From Cytobacillus citreus (GTDB lineage Bacteria; Bacillota; Bacilli; Bacillales; Cytobacillaceae), in the NCBI RefSeq assembly GCF_018343665.1, contig NZ_JAGYPM010000004.1:374343-438342 (forward strand): 64,000 bases of DNA, given 5' to 3'. The translations under genes and the position numbers were made by a program. Under the pieces are notes generated by a model. The model ran no database searches and was not told where the DNA came from. It saw only the letters and a list, made by a program, of their open reading frames with translations. Numbering within the stretch: the stretch's first letter is position 1; every line of letters starts with the position of its first letter. This document shows positions 7,128 through 16,030 of the stretch, piece by piece.

Positions 7128-8639
7128 ATGAGAAAACGCCGGGTTGAATTTCTAATTGCTTTTATTCTATTCATATCACTTTCTTTGCTCTTATTTAGCA
7201 ATCTCAGCTTGGCAGCAAAGGCATGGATATCACTTATATATATATCAACGATCATGGTGAGTATTTACTCGTTAATGCTGGAAAATCGCTCTCCCCAGCA
7301 TACACTCCTTTGGATATATGTACTTTTGTTTTTCCCGATTATTGGGTACTTGTTTTATCTCTTTTCTGGACAGCTCTATTTAAAAGGTTATCTATTTCGA
7401 AGCAAGCGGAAAAAAGATAGGGAAGAATGGAAAAAGGTATTGCAGCAGGATACATCACCAGATTTAGCTTTTTTACAGGATTATCAGCATTCATTTGCAA
7501 AATTCGCGAATCATACATCCCCTACTCCAATAAGTACTGCATCCCGATCATTTATTTTAAAAAATGGAGATGAGACCTTTCCAGAAATAATGAAAAAGCT
7601 GAAAGAGGCTGAAAAATTTATTCATATTGAATATTATATTTTTCGCTCTGATCGTTTAGGGAATGAAATCATTCGTATTCTGATTGAAAAAGCAAAAAAG
7701 GGAGTCGAAGTTTTATTTATATTTGATGCTGTTGGCAGTAGGAAAATTGGGCCGGAAGTTATTAAAGAAATGGAGAAGGCGGGAATAAGAGTAAATGCTT
7801 TTTCCCCGTTAAAGTATGGCTTTTTCAATCAAAAAGTAAATTTTCGCAATCACAGGAAAATCATCGTTATTGATGGAGAGATCGGTTTTGTAGGTGGACT
7901 AAATGTCGGTGTAGAGTATCTAGGTGAGAATGAAAAGGTTGGTTTTTGGCGGGATACCCATATGCTTCTTAAAGGGGAAGCAGTTTTTTTCCTCCATATG
8001 GTTTTCTTACTCGATTGGGAGTATATTAGCGGAGAGAAGATCCTCCAAAGATTTTCAACCTCCAAATCTGTTATTGATGATGGGATCCAGGACGGAGCTG
8101 TTCAAGTTGTGGCGAGCGGACCAGACACTCAAGCTGGACTCATGAGTGATTTTTATTTTTCAATGATCTCCTCTGCAACAAAGTCTATCTGGATTGCTTC
8201 TCCTTATTTTGTTCCGGACGAATCCATACGGACAGCGTTAAGAGTAGCAGCTGCGAAAGGGATAGAAGTTCGAATTATGGTTCCGGAAATCAATGATGGC
8301 TTTTTAACCCAATATGCTAGCAGATCCTATTTTCCTGAGCTGCTTCGCTATGGTGTAGAAATCTATTCATATAAAAAGGGTTTTTTACACCAAAAGGTTA
8401 TCATTATCGATGGAAATCTTGCATCTCTTGGTACGGCGAATATGGATATGCGCAGCTTCCATCTGAACTTCGAAGTGAATGTTTTTCTGTATGGTACAAG
8501 CTCCATACGAGATCTCGTGACTCATTATGAACAAGACATGAAGGATAGTGAGATAATAAATCCTATCCAATATTATAAACGAGGATTTGTTGAAAGATCG
8601 AAGGAATCCTTTGCCCGTCTTTTTTCAGGCGTCCTTTAA
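7128..8639 (+). CDS. cls: Cardiolipin synthase, phospholipase D superfamily
   Basis: 503 residues from ATG 7128, about 9 bases after GGAGAAG; nearby ATGs at 7119 and 7122 sit too close to it. Two or three transmembrane segments occupy roughly residues 5-85. Two HKD motifs follow: H242 in NHRKIIVIDG and H421 in LHQKVIIIDG. The protein joins two phosphatidylglycerols into cardiolipin and glycerol at the membrane through a phosphohistidine intermediate. Length and layout fit the bacillar ClsA type. It stands alone, with a terminator-like hairpin after it. Confidence 0.94.
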   Translation: MRKRRVEFLIAFILFISLSLLLFSNLSLAAKAWISLIYISTIMVSIYSLMLENRSPQHTLLWIYVLLFFPIIGYLFYLFSGQLYLKGYLFRSKRKKDREEWKKVLQQDTSPDLAFLQDYQHSFAKFANHTSPTPISTASRSFILKNGDETFPEIMKKLKEAEKFIHIEYYIFRSDRLGNEIIRILIEKAKKGVEVLFIFDAVGSRKIGPEVIKEMEKAGIRVNAFSPLKYGFFNQKVNFRNHRKIIVIDGEIGFVGGLNVGVEYLGENEKVGFWRDTHMLLKGEAVFFLHMVFLLDWEYISGEKILQRFSTSKSVIDDGIQDGAVQVVASGPDTQAGLMSDFYFSMISSATKSIWIASPYFVPDESIRTALRVAAAKGIEVRIMVPEINDGFLTQYASRSYFPELLRYGVEIYSYKKGFLHQKVIIIDGNLASLGTANMDMRSFHLNFEVNVFLYGTSSIRDLVTHYEQDMKDSEIINPIQYYKRGFVERSKESFARLFSGVL

Positions 8640-8645
8640 AATGAT

Positions 8646-8678
8646 GCAGCTTCTGGTTTCGAGGGGCTGTTTTTTTAT
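8646..8678 (+). terminator. Intrinsic terminator after cls
   Basis: CAGCTTC pairs with GGGGCTG (two wobble pairs), followed by a run of seven T. Confidence 0.6.
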
Positions 8679-8749
8679 ATTAAAACCCTTGAAGCTCTCG
8701 CAACGTGATCTTTTACAATGGAGTTATCAATGATAAGGGAGAGAGTTCA

Positions 8750-9688
8750 ATGGAAGAGAAAATATTCCATCTTAAAGACGGCAGAAAATTAGGTTTTATT
8801 GAGTATGGGAAAAATGATGGAATTCCGGTGATGATATTTCATGGAACACCTGGATCTAAAATATGGTTTAGGAAGGATGACGAGATCGCGAAAGAGCTTG
8901 GCTTAAGGCTAATCTCGACTGATAGACCCGGATTTGGTACTTCTGATCCAAACAAAAATAGAACTTTGCTAGATTGGCCGAATGATGTAAAGGAGCTGGC
9001 TAATGGACTTGGAATCGAAAGGTTTTCTGTATTAGGTGTATCCGGCGGCGGAGCTTATGCTGCAGCATGTGCGTATCAAATACCAGAAAGAATTGATCAT
9101 GTATCCATGATTTCAAGTGTAGCTCCATTTAAAAACGGCAAGCCGCCGAAAAGTATGATAAAAGAAAATCGGATAGCTTTTTCTTTAGGAAAATATGCAC
9201 CATGGCTAGTCAAGCTTTCCTATCAATCACAGAAAAAAATGATCGAGCAGAAGCCAGAGAGATTTATTGAGGCGATGAAAAAAGGAAATAAACATTTAAA
9301 TGAGTGGGATCGAAAATATATACAAACAGATGATCAGATTAAAGACATGATGGCTCATTTATTAGGAGCCTTTCGTATCAGGGTGGACGGAATTGTAGAA
9401 GAAATCAAATTAATAACTAAACCGTGGGGATTCGAATTCGAGAAAATACAAATGCCTGTCCATATCTGGCATGGAAAAGAGGATGGAATGGCCCCATTTG
9501 AAGAAATTGAAAAAGTATCCAAGGAAATACCTATTTCAATCACGCACTTTGTATCGAAGGCAGGTCATTTTTTAATAGATGATGAGACAATTTGGAGATC
9601 TGTTTTAGAACAAATTAAGGAAGATCATCTATTATTTGTGGGAAAAGAAGGTCTCATTAGTAGTAAGAATAGGAAAATATTAGTATAA
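8750..9688 (+). CDS. Alpha/beta hydrolase
   Basis: 312 residues from ATG 8750 behind AAGGGAGAG. HGTPGS (about 34-39) forms the oxyanion region, GVSGGGA places the nucleophile at Ser98, the acid is Asp245 in WHGKEDGMAP, and the base is His273 in KAGHFLID. All triad residues are present, so it should be an active cytoplasmic esterase, lipase or related hydrolase. There is no signal peptide. The substrate is unknown and no operon partner is evident. Confidence 0.9.
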   Translation: MEEKIFHLKDGRKLGFIEYGKNDGIPVMIFHGTPGSKIWFRKDDEIAKELGLRLISTDRPGFGTSDPNKNRTLLDWPNDVKELANGLGIERFSVLGVSGGGAYAAACAYQIPERIDHVSMISSVAPFKNGKPPKSMIKENRIAFSLGKYAPWLVKLSYQSQKKMIEQKPERFIEAMKKGNKHLNEWDRKYIQTDDQIKDMMAHLLGAFRIRVDGIVEEIKLITKPWGFEFEKIQMPVHIWHGKEDGMAPFEEIEKVSKEIPISITHFVSKAGHFLIDDETIWRSVLEQIKEDHLLFVGKEGLISSKNRKILV

Positions 9689-9738
9689 TTATCTTGTTTT
9701 AATGATTCTGAATTATTAGATTGAAAAGGAGGGGTCTT

Positions 9739-11130
9739 ATGCTATCGAAATCTGTAATTGAAGACGTCCTAACGGCTGCACTAGCAACCGGTGGAGATTT
9801 TTCCGAAGTATTCGTTGAAGATCGGTATACAAATAATTTGACACTTCAGGGCGGAAAGATTGAAAATAGCTTGTCAGGAAGGGATTTCGGGATTGGAATC
9901 CGCGTTTTTAAAGGCCTTAATAGTGTGTATACGTACACAACAGATGTGACAAAAGAAGGTTTATTAAAAGCTGCGAGAAATGCAGCACATGCTATTTCTG
10001 GAGAAACGATCATCCAGCCAGTACCACTTGTTAAAGAAATAATTACCTGTGCCCATCCGATAGCGATTCATCCACGAGAAACAGAAAAAATCCGAAAAGT
10101 GAATGTAATGAAGAAGGCGTACGAAATTGCCAAAAACTATCATTCTAGCATTCAGCAAGTATTGGTCCGTTACTTGGATGAGGAACAAAATGTTCTTATT
10201 GCCAACAGTGAGGGGAAATTTGTTGAAGATAAAAGGGTAAGAGGAAGAATGGCGATTCAGTCCATCGCTTCAGATGGAGTACAAATACAGCCTGGCTTTT
10301 ACGGACCAGGTGCGCATAAGGGGTTTGAGTTTTTTGAGAATCTCAATCTTGAGCACTATGCTGCTGAGGCATCTCGAATTGCTGTAACGATGCTTAGTGC
10401 AGAGCCTTGTCCGAGTGGAAAGTTTCCAGTTATTATCGATAATGAATTCGGTGGGGTTATTTTCCATGAGGCATGTGGACATGGACTAGAAGCCACAGCT
10501 GTAGCAAAGGATAATTCTGTTTTTGCTGGTAGAATTGGTGAGAAGGTTGCATCAGAAGTCGTTACATATATTGATGATGGAACGCTTGAAAATGAGTGGG
10601 GATCGATTACGATTGATGATGAAGGCGAAAAAGCACGGAAAAATGTTTTAATTGAAAATGGGATTTTGAAAGGTTACTTGATTGATAAATTTAACGGAAG
10701 AAGAATGGGAATGCCTTCAACAGGATCAGGCAGAAGACAGTCATACCGTTTCGCACCTACATCAAGAATGACAAATACCTTTATTGCGGAAGGGGAGTCA
10801 ACACCAGAAGAAATCATTTCCAATACAGAGCATGGCATCTATACAAAATATATGGGCGGTGGTTCAGTAACTCCGGCTACAGGCGATTATAATTTTGCCG
10901 TTATGGAAGCGTATCTTGTGAAGGATGGCAAGATCGGCAAGCCACTTAAAGGAGCTACTCTTGTTGGAAATGGCGCCGAAACATTACAGCTCGTTGACAT
11001 GGTCGGAAATAATTTAGGACACGGTGCAGGGATGTGTGGCTCATTAAGCGGAAGTATCCCTGTTAATGTTGGTCAGCCAATGATTCGTGTAAGTGAAATG
11101 ACGGTTGGCGGAAGTAAGGAGGTTGAATAG
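9739..11130 (+). CDS. tldD: TldD-type metalloprotease subunit
   Basis: 463 residues from ATG 9739, preceded by AAAGGAGGGG. The metal site HEACGHGLEA gives H243, E244 and H248 (HExxxH), the hallmark of the catalytic TldD subunit. The C-terminal GSLSGSIPVNVGQP is also typical. TldD and TldE form a heterodimer in which only TldD binds zinc; in enterobacteria the pair degrades or trims peptides such as microcin precursors and CcdA. The TldE gene begins two bases after the stop, so the pair is an operon. No RiPP precursor is visible nearby. Confidence 0.93.
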   Translation: MLSKSVIEDVLTAALATGGDFSEVFVEDRYTNNLTLQGGKIENSLSGRDFGIGIRVFKGLNSVYTYTTDVTKEGLLKAARNAAHAISGETIIQPVPLVKEIITCAHPIAIHPRETEKIRKVNVMKKAYEIAKNYHSSIQQVLVRYLDEEQNVLIANSEGKFVEDKRVRGRMAIQSIASDGVQIQPGFYGPGAHKGFEFFENLNLEHYAAEASRIAVTMLSAEPCPSGKFPVIIDNEFGGVIFHEACGHGLEATAVAKDNSVFAGRIGEKVASEVVTYIDDGTLENEWGSITIDDEGEKARKNVLIENGILKGYLIDKFNGRRMGMPSTGSGRRQSYRFAPTSRMTNTFIAEGESTPEEIISNTEHGIYTKYMGGGSVTPATGDYNFAVMEAYLVKDGKIGKPLKGATLVGNGAETLQLVDMVGNNLGHGAGMCGSLSGSIPVNVGQPMIRVSEMTVGGSKEVE

Positions 11131-11131
11131 G

Positions 11132-12490
11132 ATGAATGTTCAGGAATTCCAGCAAAGATTATTTGAACTTGCAGAGCAGCATGGTTTTCATGATATGGAA
11201 ATTTACTTTGAGCGGGAAGAAAAATTTGGCTGCGCCTTGTTCAAAGGGGAAATCGATTCCTACGAAACTTCTGAAGTAGCAGGGGCAGCATTCCGTGGTC
11301 TCTTTAATGGGAAAATGGGATATGCGTTTACAGAAAAATTAGACGAAGACTCCCTCCAATTTCTTGTTGAAAATGCAAAAGAAAATTCTCAATTTATAGA
11401 AGAAGAAATTCAAGAAGATATTTTTTCCGGAAGTGAGGTTTATCATGAAGGCAGCTTTCATTCTTCTGAACTAGCAAAAGTAACAATTCCGGAAAAGATA
11501 GCTTTATTTAAAGAAATCGAGAATCATATTTATGAGTATGATGAAAGAGTAACGGGAACGGATTATTTTATTCTCGAAAGTGCTGAGTCAGAGCGTTTTA
11601 TCATGAATAGCAAGGGACTTTCGCTTAAAGGGAAACAGAATTATATCGGCATGTATATTTCTGTTGTTGTAAAGCAAGGGGAAGAAACGAAAACAGGCAC
11701 GTATATTAAGATGACAAGAGATTTCTCTTCCTTTGTTCCCAAAGAAATTGCAAAGTATGCTGTTGAAGAGGCTCTATCCCAGTTGAACGCACAGTCAGCT
11801 GAAAGCAAGCGTTATCCTGTTTTATTGCGAAATGATGCAGCAGCTAGTCTACTTCAAACCTTCTCTCCTATTTTTTCTGCAGAAAACGCACAAAAGGGAC
11901 AATCACTTTTAAAGGATAAGGTAGGAGAAGTAATTGCTGCGGAAGAATTACAAATAGTAGATGATCCATTTTTAGAAGATGGGCTATTCAGCAGGACGTT
12001 TGATAGTGAAGGTGTAGCAACAGTAAAGAAGGAAATTGTGAAGAACGGAAAGTTAATTACTTTGCTTCATAATCGCAAAACAGCTGAGAAGGCTGGACTA
12101 GAAACTACAGGGAATGCTTATAAATCTTCCTATAAAGGTTCCTTGACGGTATCTCCAACCAATTTATATGTCATCCCTTCAAATAAAGGCTTTGAAGAGC
12201 TCATTGCTTCTATAAGAGAGGGCATCATCGTTACGGATTTAGCAGGATTACATTCAGGAGCTGACTTTGTTTCCGGTAACTTCTCTTTAGCTGCAAATGG
12301 TTATTTTGTTAAAGAAGGAAAAATTCAAAACGCTGTTAAACAAATGACGATTGCCGGCAATTTCTACGATGTATTAAATAACATTGAGGGAATTGGCTCC
12401 GACTTAGAGTTTTCAATGAACTTTGTTGCGCCAGGCTATATTGGTTCTCCCACGTTATTAATTAAAGAGTTAGCTGTAACAGTCGAATAG
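11132..12490 (+). CDS. TldE/PmbA-type protease subunit
   Basis: 452 residues from ATG 11132, with AAGGAGG inside the end of tldD. It is the paralogue of the upstream gene: similar C-terminal domain (LAGLHSGADFVSGNFSLAANG, SPTLLI) but no HExxxH motif, as is normal for the non-catalytic partner. It should shape the chamber of the heterodimeric protease. Immediately after its stop lies the tandem hairpin array at 12497-13045, so it has no ordinary single terminator. Confidence 0.9.
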   Translation: MNVQEFQQRLFELAEQHGFHDMEIYFEREEKFGCALFKGEIDSYETSEVAGAAFRGLFNGKMGYAFTEKLDEDSLQFLVENAKENSQFIEEEIQEDIFSGSEVYHEGSFHSSELAKVTIPEKIALFKEIENHIYEYDERVTGTDYFILESAESERFIMNSKGLSLKGKQNYIGMYISVVVKQGEETKTGTYIKMTRDFSSFVPKEIAKYAVEEALSQLNAQSAESKRYPVLLRNDAAASLLQTFSPIFSAENAQKGQSLLKDKVGEVIAAEELQIVDDPFLEDGLFSRTFDSEGVATVKKEIVKNGKLITLLHNRKTAEKAGLETTGNAYKSSYKGSLTVSPTNLYVIPSNKGFEELIASIREGIIVTDLAGLHSGADFVSGNFSLAANGYFVKEGKIQNAVKQMTIAGNFYDVLNNIEGIGSDLEFSMNFVAPGYIGSPTLLIKELAVTVE

Positions 12491-12496
12491 CTTAAA

Positions 12497-13045
12497 AGGT
12501 GTGGTCTCATAACCTTCATGAGACCACATTTAAAATATTTCTTTGTTTAATAGTTTCATGAAGCTTCCATGAGACCACATAAAGGTAAAATTCTTTGTGA
12601 AGTGGTCACATAAGCTTTCCATGAGACCACATAAAGCAAAAATCCATTGGGCAGTGGTCTCATAAGCTTTCTATGAGACTACATAAAGGTAAAATTCTTT
12701 GTGAAGTGGTCACATAAACCTTTTCATGAGACCACATAAAGGTAAAAATCTTTGTGAAGTGGTCTCATAAGCCTTCCATGAGACCACATTTAGGGTGAAA
12801 TTCTTTGTGAAGTGGTCACATAAGCTTTCCATGAGACCACATAAAGCAAAAATCCATTGGGGAGTGGTCTCATAAGCTTTCTATGAGACCACATAAAGGT
12901 AAAATTCTTTGTGAAGTGGTCACATAAGCCTTCCATGAGACCACATAAAGCAAGAATTCTTTGTGAAGTGAGACCACATAAAGCAAAAATCCATTGGGGA
13001 GTGGCCTCATAAACCTTCCTTTTAGCAAAAATCAGGGACCACATA
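12497..13045. repeat. Tandem array of about 11 hairpin units
   Basis: Each unit is about 52 bp: GTGGTCTCAT, a 9-10 base loop with AAGCTTTCC variants, ATGAGACCAC, then an AT-rich linker. Unit starts are near 12499, 12548, 12602, 12654, 12706, 12759, 12812, 12864, 12916, 12968 (left arm lost) and 13001 (degenerate). Linkers alternate between ATAAAGCAAAAATCCATTGG and ATAAAGGTAAAATTCTTTGT types. The block from 12602 recurs 210 bp later from 12812, showing a higher-order duplication. Open frames in it are by-products of the repetition. Confidence 0.9.
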
Positions 13046-13174
13046 AATCGATTTTTCCAATAATGTGAAGTCCCTTCTTATGTAGATATAAGGGTTTTAA
13101 GACAACCCAGACTTTATATTAGAGATTTGACAATTACGATAAATACCACCCCAATATTGACTGAAAAGGTGTGT

Positions 13175-13717
13175 ATGAAAATGGAAATTTTAAACGCAGA
13201 ACAAATCTTTTTGCGTTCACTTGCTTTGGAAGATGCCGAAAAGGTAGAGGAATATGCAAGTGATTATGAAGTAGCAAAAACGACTTTAAATATTCCAAAT
13301 CCCTATCCGAAGGGTGCTGCAAAGGAGTATATTGCTAATATTTTGGAGGCTGAAAAAGAGGGAAGAGTCATCACATATGCCATTGTCCTTAAAGAGGATA
13401 ATGGCTTAATCGGCCTTATCAGTATTCGTCCTGTTATGGAGCATCGTCGTGGCGAACTTGGCTATTGGATTGGAAAGCCATTTTGGGGCAAGGGATATGG
13501 AACGGAAGCAGCAAAATTATTAATCAAATTTGGATTTGCTGTTTTAAACTTAAATCGAATTTATGCTGCTGCTTTTACAGACAATCCAGGCTCATGGAGA
13601 ATCATGGAGAAATGCGGAATGAAGCATGAAGGGATTTTACGCAACCATATTCTTAAAGAAAACAAACTTATCGATTTAACGTTTTACAGTATATTAAAAG
13701 AAGAGTATACGCATTAA
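13175..13717 (+). CDS. GNAT acetyltransferase, RimJ/RimL type
   Basis: 180 residues from ATG 13175 behind AAAAGGTG. It begins with the usual IFLRSLALEDAEKV and contains GELGYWIGKPFWGKGYGTEA (acetyl-CoA loop) and LNRIYAAAFTDNPGSWRIMEKCGMKHEG. This layout matches the Acetyltransf_3 group, which includes the ribosomal-protein acetyltransferases, but most bacillar members act on unknown amines. Monocistronic, followed by a clear terminator. Confidence 0.9.
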   Translation: MKMEILNAEQIFLRSLALEDAEKVEEYASDYEVAKTTLNIPNPYPKGAAKEYIANILEAEKEGRVITYAIVLKEDNGLIGLISIRPVMEHRRGELGYWIGKPFWGKGYGTEAAKLLIKFGFAVLNLNRIYAAAFTDNPGSWRIMEKCGMKHEGILRNHILKENKLIDLTFYSILKEEYTH

Positions 13718-13730
13718 TATTTTTTACATA

Positions 13731-13769
13731 ATATCTCTCATAGATTTCTCCTATGAGGGATATTTTTTT
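13731..13769 (+). terminator. Intrinsic terminator after GNAT gene
   Basis: Stem ATATCTCTCATAG/CTATGAGGGATAT (one wobble) followed by a run of T. Confidence 0.85.
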
Positions 13770-13986
13770 AAAAAGAAATGAAAACAATTATTGAAATTCC
13801 CCTGTATGTAAACAGAATTTTCTACTTATATTTAATTAGGCATAAATTATTGTTTTATAAATAGTAGTACTCAAACGAACAATAAAACTCAATAAATGGG
13901 TTAAAAACCTTGTAGAATTGCCTATTCACACATGTTGTACATGAATATATTGTTTATTAAATACTGGGAAGGGAGATGAGCGTATT

Positions 13987-14304
13987 ATGGAAAGAGAGTT
14001 TGATGATTTTGGAAATCAAAGTTTCTTTAGAAGTTCTAACAAAAGGATTAAAAATCGTGAAAATACAAATGTAGATGTTGACGTAGATACTGATATTGAA
14101 AATAGGCTAAAAAATAAATCAGATGCTGATGCTGAAGCAGATGTTCGTAACACTGATAAAAATATTAATAGTGCACGAAGCAATATCAATAATTCAGGCA
14201 ATTCACGAGTTGACATCAGATTGAATAACAAGAGTAATGCTCGTGTTCGATCAGAACAAGATCAGGAAAATGATCAAGACCAAGATCTTGATGTGGGATT
14301 TTGA
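13987..14304 (+). CDS. Asp/Asn-rich paralogue 1, possible spore-surface protein
   Basis: 105 residues behind GGGAGATGAG. I do not recognise a named family. The composition is striking: alternating Val-Asp (NVDVDVDTDIENRL), then SDADAEADVRNTDKNINS, a Ser/Asn stretch ending NSGNSRVDIRLNNKSNAR, and an acidic tail rich in QD and ND. There is no signal peptide or membrane segment. The protein at 14491 is clearly homologous throughout, and that at 14856 shares the NSGNSxVD core. Alternating hydrophobic/Asp residues suggest beta-strands or metal binding. A spore coat or crust role is a guess from composition. Confidence 0.6.
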   Translation: MEREFDDFGNQSFFRSSNKRIKNRENTNVDVDVDTDIENRLKNKSDADAEADVRNTDKNINSARSNINNSGNSRVDIRLNNKSNARVRSEQDQENDQDQDLDVGF

Positions 14305-14409
14305 TAAATATATGCAAAAAATCTAACTTCACCTGATAGTTTTTTTACCTAATTGTATTGGTTCATTGGTAGTGAAAACAATTCCTTCGTATTTTGACTA
14401 ATCTCTGAT

Positions 14410-14452
14410 AGTTAGACGTGTAGGGCAAGGGCAATTCTTACACGTCTAACAG
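14410..14452. other. Strong hairpin between the Asp-rich paralogues
   Basis: Stem GTTAGACGTGTA/TACACGTCTAAC, 12 perfect pairs around an 18-base loop, with no T run after it. It could stabilise or process the mRNA rather than terminate it. Confidence 0.5.
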
Positions 14453-14490
14453 AATAATATTTTATATGAATCAGAAAGGTGGAAGTTCAA

Positions 14491-14805
14491 TTGAGAAGAA
14501 AAAGAAAGAAATTTCCAAATAACAACTTTGTGAGCTCGGGAGGAAATCGAAAAAACAATACAAACACAGATGTCGATGTAGATGTGGATTCTGAATTAGA
14601 AAACAAGATACGCAATAGATCGGAAGCTGATGCAGATGCAGATGTTCGAAATACTGATAAAAACACAAATGTGGCAAAAAGTACAATCGAAAATTCTGGA
14701 AACTCTAAAGTCGACATTCGATTGAACAGTAGAAGTAATGCACGTGTAAAATCAGATCAGGATCAGGAAAATGACCAAAATCAAGAAGCTGATATTGATA
14801 TCTAA
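14491..14805 (+). CDS. Asp/Asn-rich paralogue 2, possible spore-surface protein
   Basis: 104 residues from TTG 14491, preferred because AAAGGTGG lies about 8 bases before it; a GTG at 14479 overlaps that site. After a basic start (RRKRKK) the sequence repeats the plan of paralogue 1: VDVDVD, SEADADADVRNTDKNTN, NSGNSKVDIRLN, SNARVKSDQDQEND. No enzyme motif is visible. The pair evidently arose by tandem duplication. Function is unknown; the spore-surface idea rests only on composition and the third paralogue. Confidence 0.6.
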   Translation: MRRKRKKFPNNNFVSSGGNRKNNTNTDVDVDVDSELENKIRNRSEADADADVRNTDKNTNVAKSTIENSGNSKVDIRLNSRSNARVKSDQDQENDQNQEADIDI

Positions 14806-14809
14806 TATA

Positions 14810-14841
14810 AAAGGTGGGATTATTAAGTCCCGCCTTTATTA
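14810..14841 (+). terminator. Intrinsic terminator or attenuator before paralogue 3
   Basis: Stem AAAGGTGGGA/TCCCGCCTTT, ten pairs with one wobble, followed by ATT. It ends 15 bases before the next start codon, so read-through would be needed if the genes share a promoter. Confidence 0.65.
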
Positions 14842-14855
14842 GGATAGGTGATGGT

Positions 14856-15245
14856 ATGTATTCGAGAAAGCGAGGCAATAAATATATACCCCGATTGAAT
14901 TCAAAAGAAGAAAATGATATCGACATAAATTCTAATATTATTGATGAAAATAAGAATAATGCTGAAGCACGATCAAATGACCAAAATATTATAAAGATTA
15001 ATAATGAGAGTAAAAATTCGATTGGGCAAAGCGGAAACTCTGATGTGGATTTACAGGTAGATATTCATGTTGATACGACTGCAATCGGTATTGCTATACT
15101 TTGTTCTTTACTTGCAACCAAACAGATGAGCAATGTAGAATTTGAAGAAGCAGTTAAAAGGCTAGAAGAAATCACGAAGAAAAAAGATGTTATTTTTACG
15201 GATGAAAACAATCTTGCAAATGTTAAAATTTTCAAGAAAAGATAA
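14856..15245 (+). CDS. Asp/Asn-rich paralogue 3 with CotX-like tail
   Basis: 129 residues from ATG 14856, with AGGTGAT just upstream. The N-terminal half resembles the two preceding proteins (acidic, Asn-rich, IGQSGNSDVDLQVDIHVDTT). The second half has a short hydrophobic segment (AIGIAILCSLLATKQMS) and a charged helix (EEAVKRLEEITKKK). The hydrophobic segment after VDTT recalls the CotX/CotV C-terminal domain of insoluble spore-crust proteins, but the match is by eye. This is the main hint that the cluster is spore-associated. Confidence 0.55.
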   Translation: MYSRKRGNKYIPRLNSKEENDIDINSNIIDENKNNAEARSNDQNIIKINNESKNSIGQSGNSDVDLQVDIHVDTTAIGIAILCSLLATKQMSNVEFEEAVKRLEEITKKKDVIFTDENNLANVKIFKKR

Positions 15246-15249
15246 AAAT

Positions 15250-15282
15250 AGAGTGGATCAAATAATCCACTCTACTTTTCAT
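15250..15282. terminator. Intrinsic terminator after the paralogue cluster
   Basis: Stem AGAGTGGAT/ATCCACTCT followed by ACTTTTC. It lies between convergent genes and may serve both. Confidence 0.8.
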
Positions 15283-15310
15283 GTTTACATATATAACCAG
15301 AAATAGAATT

Positions 15311-15958
15311 TTAGTCCTTGCTTCCAAGTATTCCGAAAATACGCAGGATGTTAATGAATAAGTTAACAAAATCAAGATATAAGTTAAGAGCCATTAAAGG
15401 CACTTGTTCAGCTGTAACTCCATATTGCTTCATGCGGTTAAAGTCAAAAAGAACATAACCGCTAAATACTAGTACCCCAATGAAAGAGAAGGCAAGCATA
15501 CCAGATGAGCTTAATGGCCAGAAAATACTAAAGATTGATATGGCAATAAGTGCCAACAATGCAGCCATTAGCATACCGCCTAAGAAGGATAAATCACGCT
15601 TAGTAGTTGTAGCGTATATGGCTAGACCTGTAAATACAGTTGTAGTAGTTGCTAGAGCCAACAGAACAGGCTCTGGACCAATTGTTGCAAGGTAATGTGA
15701 AACAATTGGATAGGTCGTTAACCCTGAAATAAAGGTAAAGGCAAATAAGAAGGAATATGACATCGCCTTTTTACGACGAATGATAAACGCAAAGACAAGC
15801 ATTCCAATTTCAAGAATAGCGAGCGGCAGAAACATCGCCGGCGGGACAAAAACACCTGCCATTGTACCGGCAAAAGCAATTCCCAAAGACAAAGCAAAGG
15901 TCCTTAATACGGCTGGTAAATGGCTATTATTATAATTAGCTGTTTGCTGAACATACAT
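15311..15958 (-). CDS. Bax inhibitor-1 family membrane protein (YetJ-like)
   Basis: 215 residues from ATG 15958, about 8 bases after GAGGTG; a GTG four codons earlier overlaps that site. Seven transmembrane segments run through most of the protein, ending with the family's FDFNRMKQYG, a second Asp region (LNLYLDFVNLF) and LRIFGILGSKD. B. subtilis YetJ is a pH-sensitive calcium leak channel gated by an Asp pair; the equivalent aspartates are present. Monocistronic. Confidence 0.9.
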   Translation of the reverse strand: MYVQQTANYNNSHLPAVLRTFALSLGIAFAGTMAGVFVPPAMFLPLAILEIGMLVFAFIIRRKKAMSYSFLFAFTFISGLTTYPIVSHYLATIGPEPVLLALATTTTVFTGLAIYATTTKRDLSFLGGMLMAALLALIAISIFSIFWPLSSSGMLAFSFIGVLVFSGYVLFDFNRMKQYGVTAEQVPLMALNLYLDFVNLFINILRIFGILGSKD

Positions 15959-16030
15959 TACTTTTTTCACCTCATTAAGATATGTCTATATATATTATAC
16001 GATTGTCCATAAAAAGAGTTTCATAAAATT

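Noticed and set aside
12790..13044. Leftward 84-codon open frame in the hairpin array
   Set aside because: It only reflects the repeating unit (recurring CGL and TSQRI segments) and has no ribosome site.
12497..13045. CRISPR array
   Set aside because: Units of about 52 bp are nearly contiguous, linkers are two repeated types instead of unique spacers, and no cas genes are present.
13921..13945. Sigma-K promoter for the first Asp-rich paralogue
   Set aside because: CATGTTGTA fits the -10 with one mismatch but no AC element lies at the right distance.
14016..14717. Leftward Ser-rich frames opposite the Asp-rich genes
   Set aside because: They are mirror translations of the GAT-rich repeats and have no ribosome sites.
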